From the NCBI GenBank assembly GCA_910574965.1, contig CAJTDB010000001.1:62001-126000 (forward strand): a DNA stretch of 64,000 nt, written 5' to 3'. This stretch comes from Lachnospiraceae bacterium. GTDB lineage: Bacteria > Bacillota > Clostridia > Lachnospirales > Lachnospiraceae. A program made the position numbers and the translations under genes. Below, in pieces: positions 49,281-57,762 of this stretch (positions are counted from its first letter, which is position 1; every line of letters begins with the position of its first letter). Under the pieces are notes generated by a model. The model was given only the letters and a program-made list of their open reading frames with translations. It searched no databases and was not told where the DNA came from.

Positions 49281-52235
49281 ATGGGAAGCAGTGCCGGTCG
49301 GATTGACCTGGATCTGGAACTCAATCAAAGAGGATTCAAACGGCAGTTAAATGGAATCCTGGGGACTGCCAAGAAGGCCGGTCTGGCTCTGGCAGCTGCC
49401 TTTTCAGTCAAAAAACTGATCGATTTCGGTGCCAGCTGTGTGAAGCTGGGATCGGATCTGGATGAAGTTCAGAATGTAGTGGATGTCACATTTTCGAGAA
49501 TGTCGGCCCAAGTTGATGAATTTGCCCAAAATGCGATCACCAGCTTTGGGCTTTCTGAGACTATGGCCAAACAATTCACAGGTACTTTTGGCGCTATGGC
49601 CAAAGCATTTGGTTTTGGTGAGCGGAATGCTTATGAGATGTCTACGACTCTGACCGGACTTGCAGGAGACGTGGCTTCTTTCTACAACTTGTCTCAGGAG
49701 GAGTCCTACACAAAACTGAAATCCGTATTCACTGGAGAAACAGAATCATTGAAGGACCTTGGTGTGGTCATGACTCAGAGTGCTCTGGATGCCTATGCAT
49801 TGGCCAATGGATATGGCAAAACCACGAGTGCTATGAGTGAAATGGAAAAGGTATCCCTGCGGTATCAGTTTGTACAAGAGCAGCTATCACTGGCATCCGG
49901 AGATTTTATTCGGACCAGTGATGGATGGGCAAACCAGGTCCGCGTCCTGAAATTGCAATTTGACAGTTTGAAGGCGACGATCGGCCAGGGGCTGATCAAT
50001 GTACTGACACCAGTGATCAAGGTCATCAATACGATCATAGGGAAGCTCATGGGTCTGGCCAATGCTTTTAAGGCATTCACGGAGATGGTGACTGGTAAGC
50101 GGTCCGGAGGCGGGACTGCATCTGCGTCAGCAGGCATGTCAGATGTGGCGGATGCTGCTGACGCTGCAGGGGATGCGGTCAGCGGTACCGGCAATGCGGC
50201 CAAGAAGGCGGCGAAGGAGCTGAAGGGTGTCACTACTGGCATCGATGAGTTAAACATCATCCAAGCTCCGGACGCTTCTGGTACAGGCGCTGGTGCTGGA
50301 GGATATGATGCAGATACCTTTAATATGGGAGAAGCAGATACCTCCGTACTGGATGAGATGGAGAACAAATATCCGAAACTGATCGATCGGTTTCGGGAAT
50401 TGGCTGGACTGGTGAAACAAGGCTTTTGGGATGGTTTTGGGGATACTTCTGTATTTGACAGCATCCGGAATCATATCACTGGCATCCGGGCAAGTCTTAA
50501 GGATATTTTTACTGATCGGGAGGTTGTGGCGGCTGCGAACCGTTTTGCGGATACGTCCTTCTATAATTTTGGGAAGATAATCGGTGCTGGCGTCAGTATC
50601 GGTGCCAGCATCGCAGATAATCTGCTGGGCGGGCTGGACCGCTGTCTGGAGCAGAACCGCGAGAGGATCAAAAACTATCTGGTTTCCATGTTCAATATCA
50701 GAACCAGGAGAGCAGAGATTTATGGCAATTTCGCAGCGGCATTTGCGGAAATTATCTCTGTTTTGCGGGGAGATGCTGCAAAACAGATTTCTGCTGATCT
50801 CATGACCATATTTATAGATGTGTTCATGGGTCTGACAGAACTGGCGGGGAACCTGGGAGCGGATATCCTGGACCTGCTGACTGCGCCGTTTATTGAGAAC
50901 AAGGACCGTTTGAAGGAAGCTCTTGACGGCTTGCTGGAGGTCATCCAGGAAGTGACAGGTACGATATCTAATACAGTGTCAGATACCGTGGACGGGCTTC
51001 TGGCGCTTTATGGGGACCATATTCATCCATTGTTTGAATCGTTGAAGACTGGATTTATAGAGATCACAGATGTTGTTCTGAAAGCCTTTCAAGAATATAT
51101 TCTCCCAACATTACAAGATGTAGCTCAAAAATTTCGTGAATTTGATTCTGCGGTACTTCGCCCATTAATTGACCGGTTTCTGGAATTTTCCGGAAAAGTA
51201 TTTGATGCGCTCAATGATTTGTGGGAGGCACTGCTTAAGCCACTGATTATATGGCTGGTGACCAATGTGGCACCGGTGATAAGCTCCATAGGCAGTGCGA
51301 TCATGGATACTCTTTTTGTGATAGCGTCTTCTCTGACAGATGTGACCAATGGGATTATAACCACATTAAGTGGCATGATTGATTTCATTGCAGGGATATT
51401 TACGGGTAACTGGAGGTTGGCATGGGAAGGGATCAAAACGATCTTTCATGGAATTTGGGAAACGATCAAAGCAATCGCGTCCGGAGCTGTGAATACAATC
51501 GCGAGTGTTGTGCAGACGGCATGGACTTATATATCCAGTATAACAGAATTTATCTGGAATGGGATTAAGACTCTGATCGGAAATATTTTGAACGCGATTT
51601 TGTCAGCGATATCATCTATACTGAATAATATCATGATTGAGATCGATGCGATTCTGGGAAAGATCAAAGCGAACTGGGAATCTATCTGGACAGCTATGAA
51701 GGAAAAGACCATAGAGATCTTTCACGGCATCTGGGATGGGATCAAAGGTGTCATCAATACGATCATAAGCGGGATAGAAAAGATGGCGAACAGTGTGATC
51801 CAAGGGATTAATTCGATGATCAAAGCACTGAACAGGCTGGAGTTTGATGTACCTGACTGGGTACCGGAAATTGGTGGAAAGAGCTTTGGATTCCATTTAG
51901 CAACGGTACCACAGGTTTCCATACCTAGACTTGCGCAGGGCGGATATGTACGCGCGAATACGCCACAGTTAGCTATGATTGGTGACAACCGGAGTTATGG
52001 GGAAATTGTGGCGCCAGAGGATAAAATGCAGGAGATGGTAGATCGAGCGGTCCGGCTCGTATCGAGAAGTGATCATATAAACGATCAATATCTGTCTGCA
52101 ATGGTAGAACTGTTGAGAAGGATCATCGAACTGATCGAGAATCTGGATCTGTCTGTGCGTATTGATGTACGGGATATCCGGGACCGGCTGAACGAACTGG
52201 ACAGCAGAAGCGGTTATCGGCTCAGACAAGTATAG
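49281..52235 (+). CDS. Tail tape measure protein
   Basis: 984 residues. N-terminal TP901-type core (DLELNQRGFKRQLNGILGTA, TFSRMSAQVDEFAQNAI), Ala/Gly-rich linker near residues 270-340, hydrophobic helices (WLVTNVAPVISSIGSAIMD), repeated heptads (WTYISSITEFIWNGIKTLIG) and a C-terminal helix region with RIIELIENLDLSVRI. It sets tail length; 984 residues predicts a tail of roughly 150 nm by the usual rule. Confidence 0.93.
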   Translation: MGSSAGRIDLDLELNQRGFKRQLNGILGTAKKAGLALAAAFSVKKLIDFGASCVKLGSDLDEVQNVVDVTFSRMSAQVDEFAQNAITSFGLSETMAKQFTGTFGAMAKAFGFGERNAYEMSTTLTGLAGDVASFYNLSQEESYTKLKSVFTGETESLKDLGVVMTQSALDAYALANGYGKTTSAMSEMEKVSLRYQFVQEQLSLASGDFIRTSDGWANQVRVLKLQFDSLKATIGQGLINVLTPVIKVINTIIGKLMGLANAFKAFTEMVTGKRSGGGTASASAGMSDVADAADAAGDAVSGTGNAAKKAAKELKGVTTGIDELNIIQAPDASGTGAGAGGYDADTFNMGEADTSVLDEMENKYPKLIDRFRELAGLVKQGFWDGFGDTSVFDSIRNHITGIRASLKDIFTDREVVAAANRFADTSFYNFGKIIGAGVSIGASIADNLLGGLDRCLEQNRERIKNYLVSMFNIRTRRAEIYGNFAAAFAEIISVLRGDAAKQISADLMTIFIDVFMGLTELAGNLGADILDLLTAPFIENKDRLKEALDGLLEVIQEVTGTISNTVSDTVDGLLALYGDHIHPLFESLKTGFIEITDVVLKAFQEYILPTLQDVAQKFREFDSAVLRPLIDRFLEFSGKVFDALNDLWEALLKPLIIWLVTNVAPVISSIGSAIMDTLFVIASSLTDVTNGIITTLSGMIDFIAGIFTGNWRLAWEGIKTIFHGIWETIKAIASGAVNTIASVVQTAWTYISSITEFIWNGIKTLIGNILNAILSAISSILNNIMIEIDAILGKIKANWESIWTAMKEKTIEIFHGIWDGIKGVINTIISGIEKMANSVIQGINSMIKALNRLEFDVPDWVPEIGGKSFGFHLATVPQVSIPRLAQGGYVRANTPQLAMIGDNRSYGEIVAPEDKMQEMVDRAVRLVSRSDHINDQYLSAMVELLRRIIELIENLDLSVRIDVRDIRDRLNELDSRSGYRLRQV

Positions 52236-52245
52236 AGGTGATTTT

Positions 52246-52620
52246 ATGGCAATATTTATTAATGGTCACAAGTATCCGGACTATGATATCGGGCCGGGGC
52301 TTGTGATTGCCACAAATGTATCTGACGGAAAAAATGCATATGGAGAATTTATCGGACAGCGGGTGGGCCGGGATCAGGACAAGGTGGATAATCTGCGTTG
52401 GTCCTTTCTGGATGCTGCGACATGGGGAAATATCCTGAAAGAATTTGATGAGTTTGTTGTGACGGTAAAATTTCCAGACATGAAAAACGGTGGATGGAAG
52501 ACGGAACGAATGTATCCGGGGAATCGGACGGCAGAGATCGCAGCCGAAGACCCTGAGACGGGTCTGCCGACTTGGTACAAGAACTGCAGAGTAAATCTGA
52601 TCGATTGTGGGGAGATGTAA
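52246..52620 (+). CDS. Distal tail protein-like
   Basis: 124 residues; follows the tape measure with GAGGTG ribosome site. Short beta-rich protein (YDIGPGLVIATNVSDGKN, YGEFIGQRVGRDQDK). Position fits a distal tail or baseplate hub component; the family is uncertain. Confidence 0.55.
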   Translation: MAIFINGHKYPDYDIGPGLVIATNVSDGKNAYGEFIGQRVGRDQDKVDNLRWSFLDAATWGNILKEFDEFVVTVKFPDMKNGGWKTERMYPGNRTAEIAAEDPETGLPTWYKNCRVNLIDCGEM

Positions 52621-52624
52621 GTAA

Positions 52625-54853
52625 ATGCAGGCTGTGAGCGGACAGTATAAAGAGATGATGAAACGCAAGTGGATCAACCGATTGTGCCACATGCGTGTGT
52701 CGATCGGGATGATCAATCAGGAGGCCCAGGCATCTGCTCAGGTTCCGGATCAGGAGAACTATGAATACTATTCAGATTTCTATAAACCATTAAACAATTA
52801 TGCGGTAAAGGAAAATGAATTGTATGCAGCATGTGATGAGAGTTATACGAGAATTGATGAAGGTATGTTCTTTCTCCCAAGAGAGAAGAATATGGCGGTA
52901 CTCAATCAAGGGATCATCACAGAGCAGATCAAAGGATCGATTCGGTTCACATTTCCAATCCCCCAGGACATCAAAGGATTGACGATTGAATTTGGTCATG
53001 CCTGGCCGGTCAATTTTGTGATCCGCTCGGATCATCAGGAAGTGCAGATTGTTGGTAATAATGCTGGATATTTTACAACCGATGAGGTTTTTGAGGAAAG
53101 CACTTATCTGGAGATTCAACCATCTTTGATGAGGTATGGCAGCAATCGGCTCCGGATTCATCAGATCACAATGGGAATTGGAATCTATTTTTCAGGGCAT
53201 GAGATCAAATCGGCAACCCAGCAAGAGTATGTCAGCCCAATCAATGAAGAGCTTCCGACGATGGATTTTTCCCTGACTGTTGAAAATCGTTCTCGAAGAT
53301 TTGACATCGAGAATGTATCCAGTTCAGTGAATTTTCTGGAAGCAGGACAGATCATAAATGTGCAATACGGTCAGGAGCTTGATGATGGAATGATCGAATG
53401 GATTCCTAAGACAGCATTGCTTCTGAAAGACTGGAAAGTAAATGATGTGGAAATGTCCTTTTCTGCTTCTGATCGGTTTATCGATCTGAATGAAAATTAT
53501 TACAGAGGAGTCTATCATCCAGAAGGGATCAGTCTGTATGAATTGGCGGTGGATGTTCTGGAGGATGCAAGGATTGATTTTCGGGAAGTGTGGCTAGATC
53601 CATACCTGCGTGATGTACTGATCAATAATCCGATGCCAGTGGTGACTCATAAAGAAGCATTGCAGTTGATCGCTAATGCCGGCAGATGTGTGCTGGCGCA
53701 TGGACGCAGCTGCAATATTTATATGAGGTCCTCATTTACTCAGGAATTGATAGCCGGATCGGATCATGTGGCATATTACAGCAATCCGGGAACCATCTTA
53801 AATGGAAAAGAGAAAATAGTATATGCGTCAACATTTTTGAATTATACCAGGGTGGACAGCGGTGTCTGCTTTTTGCCGCGCGAAGGAACCGCAGGGGCGA
53901 TTCAGGACGCAGGCTATGTGTCGGAACAGATGGCGGATGATCAGGGAAAGTTCAGTCAAAATCCGTCGGTCACTATTTGCGCAGAGGCAGCCTACAAGTG
54001 TTTTGGCCTGACGATTAACTTTGGAGAAAATTTTCCAAAAGAGCTGCGGATATCAGTTTTTTATGAGAGTGTTTGCGTGGAGAATTATCCAGTGTCCGAT
54101 GTGAGCAGGAGTACTGTGATCGCTCATGAATTTCCTGAATGGGATGTGATGAAGATTGAAGTGTGCAGAGGGGCCGTCAGCAGCGGAGTTGTGCTGCATA
54201 ACATCTTATTTGGAGAGAGTACTGATTATGTTCTGGAATATGGGTCTGAATTGAAAAAAGCGCCGACGGGAAAGCAACTGCAAAAGGTGAAAGAAATACA
54301 AGTCGTGCGAACACTGTATAGTCAGAGCCAGGCAGCAGATGTGGAACTGGCAAGAGAAAAGATTTCCATTTCAGCAGCAGATAATCGTTACACATTGTAT
54401 TTCCGAAATCCTTCCTATGGGCTTTCTTGTACTGTTATAGGGGCCATGGGAAGCGCCAGGATTTTAGAAAGCAGCAGCTATTATGCGACGATAGAGCTAT
54501 CCGGAATCAGAGAGGGGATAGAGATCGAGGTGGCGGTCTATGGAAGGGAATATGTGCCTTCTTACGCCCTGGTGTCGAGACAGCTGCATAATTCAGGCGT
54601 GCAGGAGGTGTGGGACAATCCTCTGATATCCGATCTGCAGCATGCCGTGAAACTTGCAGACTGGATTGGTGATTATCTGAAGACAGGCAAAGAATATGAG
54701 ATATCCTATCGCGGTGATGCCCGCGTAGACGGAAATGATCTGATGATATTGGAGAATCAGCGTTTGGAAAATATGAAGATCCGAGTGTATAAACACGTGC
54801 TTGAGTATAACGGAACTCTTTCAGGGAGAATCTTGGCAAGGAGGGTTGAGTGA
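52625..54853 (+). CDS. Tail-associated baseplate protein with duplicated module
   Basis: 742 residues. Two related modules are visible: about 45-190 (TRIDEGMFFLPREKN, GIITEQIKG, GLTIEFGHAWP) and about 395-530 (TRVDSGVCFLPREGT, GYVSEQMAD, GLTINFGENFP). Between them lies a Tal-like region (FSLTVENRSRRFDIENV, VQYGQELDDGMIEWI). It probably forms the tail tip; the duplicated beta-rich modules could bind surface sugars. Confidence 0.75.
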   Translation: MQAVSGQYKEMMKRKWINRLCHMRVSIGMINQEAQASAQVPDQENYEYYSDFYKPLNNYAVKENELYAACDESYTRIDEGMFFLPREKNMAVLNQGIITEQIKGSIRFTFPIPQDIKGLTIEFGHAWPVNFVIRSDHQEVQIVGNNAGYFTTDEVFEESTYLEIQPSLMRYGSNRLRIHQITMGIGIYFSGHEIKSATQQEYVSPINEELPTMDFSLTVENRSRRFDIENVSSSVNFLEAGQIINVQYGQELDDGMIEWIPKTALLLKDWKVNDVEMSFSASDRFIDLNENYYRGVYHPEGISLYELAVDVLEDARIDFREVWLDPYLRDVLINNPMPVVTHKEALQLIANAGRCVLAHGRSCNIYMRSSFTQELIAGSDHVAYYSNPGTILNGKEKIVYASTFLNYTRVDSGVCFLPREGTAGAIQDAGYVSEQMADDQGKFSQNPSVTICAEAAYKCFGLTINFGENFPKELRISVFYESVCVENYPVSDVSRSTVIAHEFPEWDVMKIEVCRGAVSSGVVLHNILFGESTDYVLEYGSELKKAPTGKQLQKVKEIQVVRTLYSQSQAADVELAREKISISAADNRYTLYFRNPSYGLSCTVIGAMGSARILESSSYYATIELSGIREGIEIEVAVYGREYVPSYALVSRQLHNSGVQEVWDNPLISDLQHAVKLADWIGDYLKTGKEYEISYRGDARVDGNDLMILENQRLENMKIRVYKHVLEYNGTLSGRILARRVE

Positions 54854-55251
54854 TGTGGCAGCAACCAAAAACCGACTGGAAAAGTGGAGACGCATTTAAT
54901 GTATCTGATTATAATCGGATCAAAGGCAATATGGAAGAACTAAGGGGCCTGGCACTGCAGATATGGCTGGATATACCTTTTGAAGACATGGGTCCAGATA
55001 AAACCTATCAGGACATATCATTTTATGCAGATGAGATTAACCGGATCGAAAATAATCTGGAATCAATCTGCCAAAATACGTATCCATTCCCGGTAGGAGA
55101 AAAACAGATTTTTGAGGAGAACAAACCATTTATCGGATCTGCAGAATTGAACCGGCTGGAATCTGCAAGCCTGCTGATCTATGGATACGTGTGGGGAAGT
55201 ATACAGGGACAGAAAACTTTGGAGTTTGAACTGGATGGAGGAGATTTTTAA
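54853..55251 (+). CDS. Baseplate/tail protein
   Basis: 132 residues from ATG 54853, overlapping the previous stop. WKSGDAFNVSDYNRIKGN is a motif seen at the start of many Firmicutes tail-tip proteins. Helical. It likely connects the tail tip and the fibre encoded next. Confidence 0.65.
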   Translation: MWQQPKTDWKSGDAFNVSDYNRIKGNMEELRGLALQIWLDIPFEDMGPDKTYQDISFYADEINRIENNLESICQNTYPFPVGEKQIFEENKPFIGSAELNRLESASLLIYGYVWGSIQGQKTLEFELDGGDF

Positions 55252-56258
55252 TGGCAGTAAAAGCAGATTATAAGAATGCAATATTTTCTGGAAGTCGGAG
55301 GTACCATATATCAGAGAATGAAGATGGAACTGTGAGCCTGACGGATGTGACACAATATATACAGAAAGGAGATAAATTTGGTGCCAAAGATGTTAATGGT
55401 ATAGGGGATGCGATCAATGGACTGGCAGATTCCCTCAGTGATGCTTTTTCGGAAGAGAAAAGTTATAAAGTTGGAGAATATGTGATCTATGATAATAAAA
55501 TTTACAGGTTCACGGTTGCGAAGCAGGCGGGTCCTTGGGAGGCTGATAAGGTTGAATTTGCAAAAGTGGCGAAGGTAGTTGGTGAAATATATGGGAATAT
55601 TATTGCGCTGCAAAATTTGATGCAGTCTTTTAATGCAGCCAAGAGTAAAATCATCAGCAGTGCTCTTGGCATTGTGTTAGGGATGACAGCTAACACTTCC
55701 TTGGCTGATATTGCTACAAAAATCGCATCTATCGTTAATCGCGGTACTCTGAATTGGTCTGGTAATAACACGACATTTGCGGTACCAGCCGGATACTATC
55801 CTGGCGGAACTTTGGACAGCAGGCCATCTTATAATAGTGGTTACAATGCTGGTGTGACGGCGGCGGACAATCGGGCAAACGTGAATTCTGCCAATTATAA
55901 GGCAGGATACAATGCAGGCGTGGCTGCTGGAAAAATCAGTTATTCCATAGTTCCATACTCAAAGGAAACTTCAGGCACCCTTGTTAATAGTTACAGCCTG
56001 ACCGTTCCGTCTGGAAAGACCAGAGCTATTGTTATTGCTTCTGCGCATATTGTTAATCATAATTTGAATAATGGCATAAGCTGTACTGGAGGTTCAACAA
56101 TTACAGAAAAAATCATTTGCAAAAAGGATGGTTCATATGACTACTGCTCATATTATCGGGAATGCACTGTCAGCCCAGGTAATGTACTGACTATAACTGC
56201 GAGCAATACCGGATCAACACATGCAATTTATTCTTCTGGATGTGTTGTTTTCATCTAA
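55251..56258 (+). CDS. Tail fibre protein, expressed invertible version
   Basis: 335 residues. The constant N-terminus (residues 1-113) carries a phage-tail attachment part and a carbohydrate-binding-like KVGEYVIYDNKIYRFTVAK segment. From residue 114 (YGNI), inside the left inverted repeat, the sequence is variable: helix, then VNRGTLNWSGNNTTFAVPAG, then YNSGYNAGVTAADNRANVN repeats, then a unique globular end of about 95 residues (TLVNSYSLTVPSGKTRA). The end should bind the receptor. A second version lies in antisense just downstream. Confidence 0.9.
   Translation: MAVKADYKNAIFSGSRRYHISENEDGTVSLTDVTQYIQKGDKFGAKDVNGIGDAINGLADSLSDAFSEEKSYKVGEYVIYDNKIYRFTVAKQAGPWEADKVEFAKVAKVVGEIYGNIIALQNLMQSFNAAKSKIISSALGIVLGMTANTSLADIATKIASIVNRGTLNWSGNNTTFAVPAGYYPGGTLDSRPSYNSGYNAGVTAADNRANVNSANYKAGYNAGVAAGKISYSIVPYSKETSGTLVNSYSLTVPSGKTRAIVIASAHIVNHNLNNGISCTGGSTITEKIICKKDGSYDYCSYYRECTVSPGNVLTITASNTGSTHAIYSSGCVVFI
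55589..55610 (+). repeat. Left inverted repeat of the fibre switch
   Basis: Lies within codons 114-120 of the fibre gene. Crossover here fuses the constant N-terminus to either cassette. Confidence 0.85.
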
Positions 56259-56268
56259 TCTATATGAA

Positions 56269-56919
56269 TTAGTTCGAAAATACACCATATCCGCCATATG
56301 TTGAATGTCCGCTACCTGTTCGCTGGAAGTCAAATAATATACTGTCATTTGGATTTAATTTTATAAACCACATAGCATTGTTTTGCCCTCTGGGTATATA
56401 GCCAGCCGAAAGATTAACCGCAATGCCATTTTTTGTAACGGTAGGCGTACTGTTGCTTGTTCCAACAGCCCAAATGACAATAACACAATGCGTATTTGCA
56501 GTATAGGTTAATTGATGACTGCTGACATCGTCATGCCACATTGTTCCCGAAGATATCAAGTTAAAAGATGCGTTTTTTCCAGCAACCACACCTGCATTAT
56601 ACCCAGTTTTGTAATTAACCGAGTTTACATTGGCTCTGTTGTCAGCGGCAGTTACACCAGCATTGTAGCCACTATTATAAGACGGCCTGCTGTCCAAAGT
56701 ACCACCAGGATAATATCCCGCCGGTACCGCAAATGTGGTATTACTGCCAGACCAGTTCAGGACGCCGCGGTTGGCAATACTTTTGATCTTAGCAACAATC
56801 TGCGCCCAAGTATTCGATGCTGCAAGGCCAAGAGCTGCACCAAGCCCGCTGGCCGCAATCTCGGACTTGGTGTTCTCAAAAGACGTTATCTTCTGCGACA
56901 GCGCAGTAATATTCCCATA
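56269..56919 (-). CDS. Silent alternative tail-fibre C-terminus
   Basis: An antisense frame open from 56919, inside the right inverted repeat, to the stop at 56269: 216 residues with no promoter, ribosome site or proper start of its own. It begins YGNITALSQKITSFENTKSE, passes through a shared region (NRGVLNWSGSNTTFAVPAG and YNSGYNAGVTAADNRANVN) and ends in a different receptor-binding part (GTMWHDDVSSHQLTYTANTH). After inversion it would replace residues 114-335 of the fibre. Confidence 0.88.
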   Translation of the reverse strand, partial: YGNITALSQKITSFENTKSEIAASGLGAALGLAASNTWAQIVAKIKSIANRGVLNWSGSNTTFAVPAGYYPGGTLDSRPSYNSGYNAGVTAADNRANVNSVNYKTGYNAGVVAGKNASFNLISSGTMWHDDVSSHQLTYTANTHCVIVIWAVGTSNSTPTVTKNGIAVNLSAGYIPRGQNNAMWFIKLNPNDSILFDFQRTGSGHSTYGGYGVFSN

Positions 56920-56920
56920 T
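56899..56920 (-). repeat. Right inverted repeat of the fibre switch
   Basis: Reverse complement of 55589-55610 with one mismatch (C for T at the fifteenth base of the repeat). Confidence 0.85.
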
Positions 56921-56939
56921 TATTAACACATAAAGGCTG

Positions 56940-56975
56940 TTCATATGCCTCCGAAGCTCTTCGGTGGCATATGAA
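56940..56975. terminator. Strong hairpin after the fibre locus
   Basis: TTCATATGCC-T-CCGAAG pairs with CTTCGG-T-GGCATATGAA (16 pairs, one T-T mismatch), followed by TGGCTTTTATTT. It stays fixed outside the invertible segment, so it ends the transcript in either orientation. Confidence 0.75.
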
Positions 56976-57013
56976 TGGCTTTTATTTATGCCAAAGGAAA
57001 GGAGGAATCCAGA

Positions 57014-57070
57014 ATGGGTGTAAGAGGACATCCGCTAAAAAGCCACACAAGAGAAGGAGGATGGAGGTGA
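57014..57070 (+). CDS. 18-residue peptide ORF
   Basis: Begins at ATG 57014 behind AAAGGAGGAAT, an excellent ribosome site, and encodes MGVRGHPLKSHTREGGWR. Its end contains the GGAGGATGGAGGTGA that serves as the next gene's ribosome site, so it may be a coupling peptide or a relic of an XkdX-type small protein. Confidence 0.45.
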   Translation: MGVRGHPLKSHTREGGWR

Positions 57071-57076
57071 AAACGA

Positions 57077-57355
57077 TTGTATGTGGATACGCACATCATC
57101 ATTGCGGCCGCAAGCCTGTTTTCGGCGCTTGTGGTCATTTTTTCTGCTGTTTTTGCAGTATATCGCTGGTACCTCAGGCAAAATCAGCAGGATAAGGAAA
57201 TCGCAAATATGAAGGCGGAGCAATGCCTGCTTACATATGGGATACTGGCTTGCCTGAAAGGTCTGAAGGAACAGGGCTGCAATGGTCCGGTTACGGAGGC
57301 GATTGGAAAAATTGAGAAACATATCAACAAACAGGCTCATGACCAGGAAGATTAG
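57077..57355 (+). CDS. Small membrane protein, lysis module
   Basis: 92 residues from TTG 57077 (GGAGGTG upstream). One transmembrane helix (IIIAAASLFSALVVIFSAVFA) and a basic cytoplasmic helix. Small one-helix proteins before the holin are common; could be a holin partner. Confidence 0.65.
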   Translation: MYVDTHIIIAAASLFSALVVIFSAVFAVYRWYLRQNQQDKEIANMKAEQCLLTYGILACLKGLKEQGCNGPVTEAIGKIEKHINKQAHDQED

Positions 57356-57367
57356 GAGGAATTTATC

Positions 57368-57694
57368 ATGATGAGTATGGAACTTTTGATGCAGTATTTG
57401 ACATTTGCATTGATAGCAGTAGGTGCCTTGGCCTTTGTGGTGGCTGTGATCGTGCAGGTCATTAAGGAGCAGCCGTGGCTGCAAAAGATTCAGACCAGCG
57501 TAGTGGCGCTTGCAGTGTCGATGATTTTATGCCCGTTGGCCGTAGTCATCGTCTGCCAGTATTTTAGGATCGTGATCGTCTGGTATTATGTGTTTGCTTC
57601 CTTTATCGCTGCCTTTATTGTATATCTGGTGGCAACTGGAGGCTGGGAGAGAATCACCAGTATCTGGGAGCGGACAAAATACTGTAACAAATAA
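57368..57694 (+). CDS. Phage holin
   Basis: 108 residues; three hydrophobic segments (YLTFALIAVGALAFVVAVIV, TSVVALAVSMILCPLAVVIV, VFASFIAAFIVYLVA) and a short charged C-terminus. LLH-like holin topology. It should form the membrane lesions that release the amidase encoded next. Confidence 0.8.
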   Translation: MMSMELLMQYLTFALIAVGALAFVVAVIVQVIKEQPWLQKIQTSVVALAVSMILCPLAVVIVCQYFRIVIVWYYVFASFIAAFIVYLVATGGWERITSIWERTKYCNK

Positions 57695-57762
57695 TATAAA
57701 TCAGGAGGGCGGGAAAGCGTCCTCTTTTATGCTGGCGCGCAGCCAGAGAAAGTGAGGAAAGT

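Larger units (their letters stand above)
55589..56920. other. Invertible DNA segment switching the tail-fibre C-terminus
   Basis: 22-base inverted repeats with one mismatch bound it: ATATGGGAATATTA plus TTGCGCTG at 55589-55610 and its complement at 56899-56920. Inside, two alternative cassettes are placed tail to tail, their stop codons 10 bases apart (56258 and 56269). Inversion joins the constant N-terminal part to the other cassette with the frame kept (TAT GGG AAT ATT in both). No dedicated invertase gene lies next to it. Confidence 0.88.

Noticed and set aside
55589-56920. Diversity-generating retroelement as explanation for variable fibre ends
   Set aside because: No reverse transcriptase gene, no template repeat with A-specific differences; the inverted cassettes explain the pattern.
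56512-57195. 227-residue plus-strand frame across the silent fibre cassette and hairpin
   Set aside because: Antisense to the in-frame silent cassette, passes through a terminator-like hairpin, and resembles no protein.
57695-57762. Terminator between holin and amidase
   Set aside because: Only a weak AGGA/TCCT stem before CTTTTAT; not strong enough to annotate.
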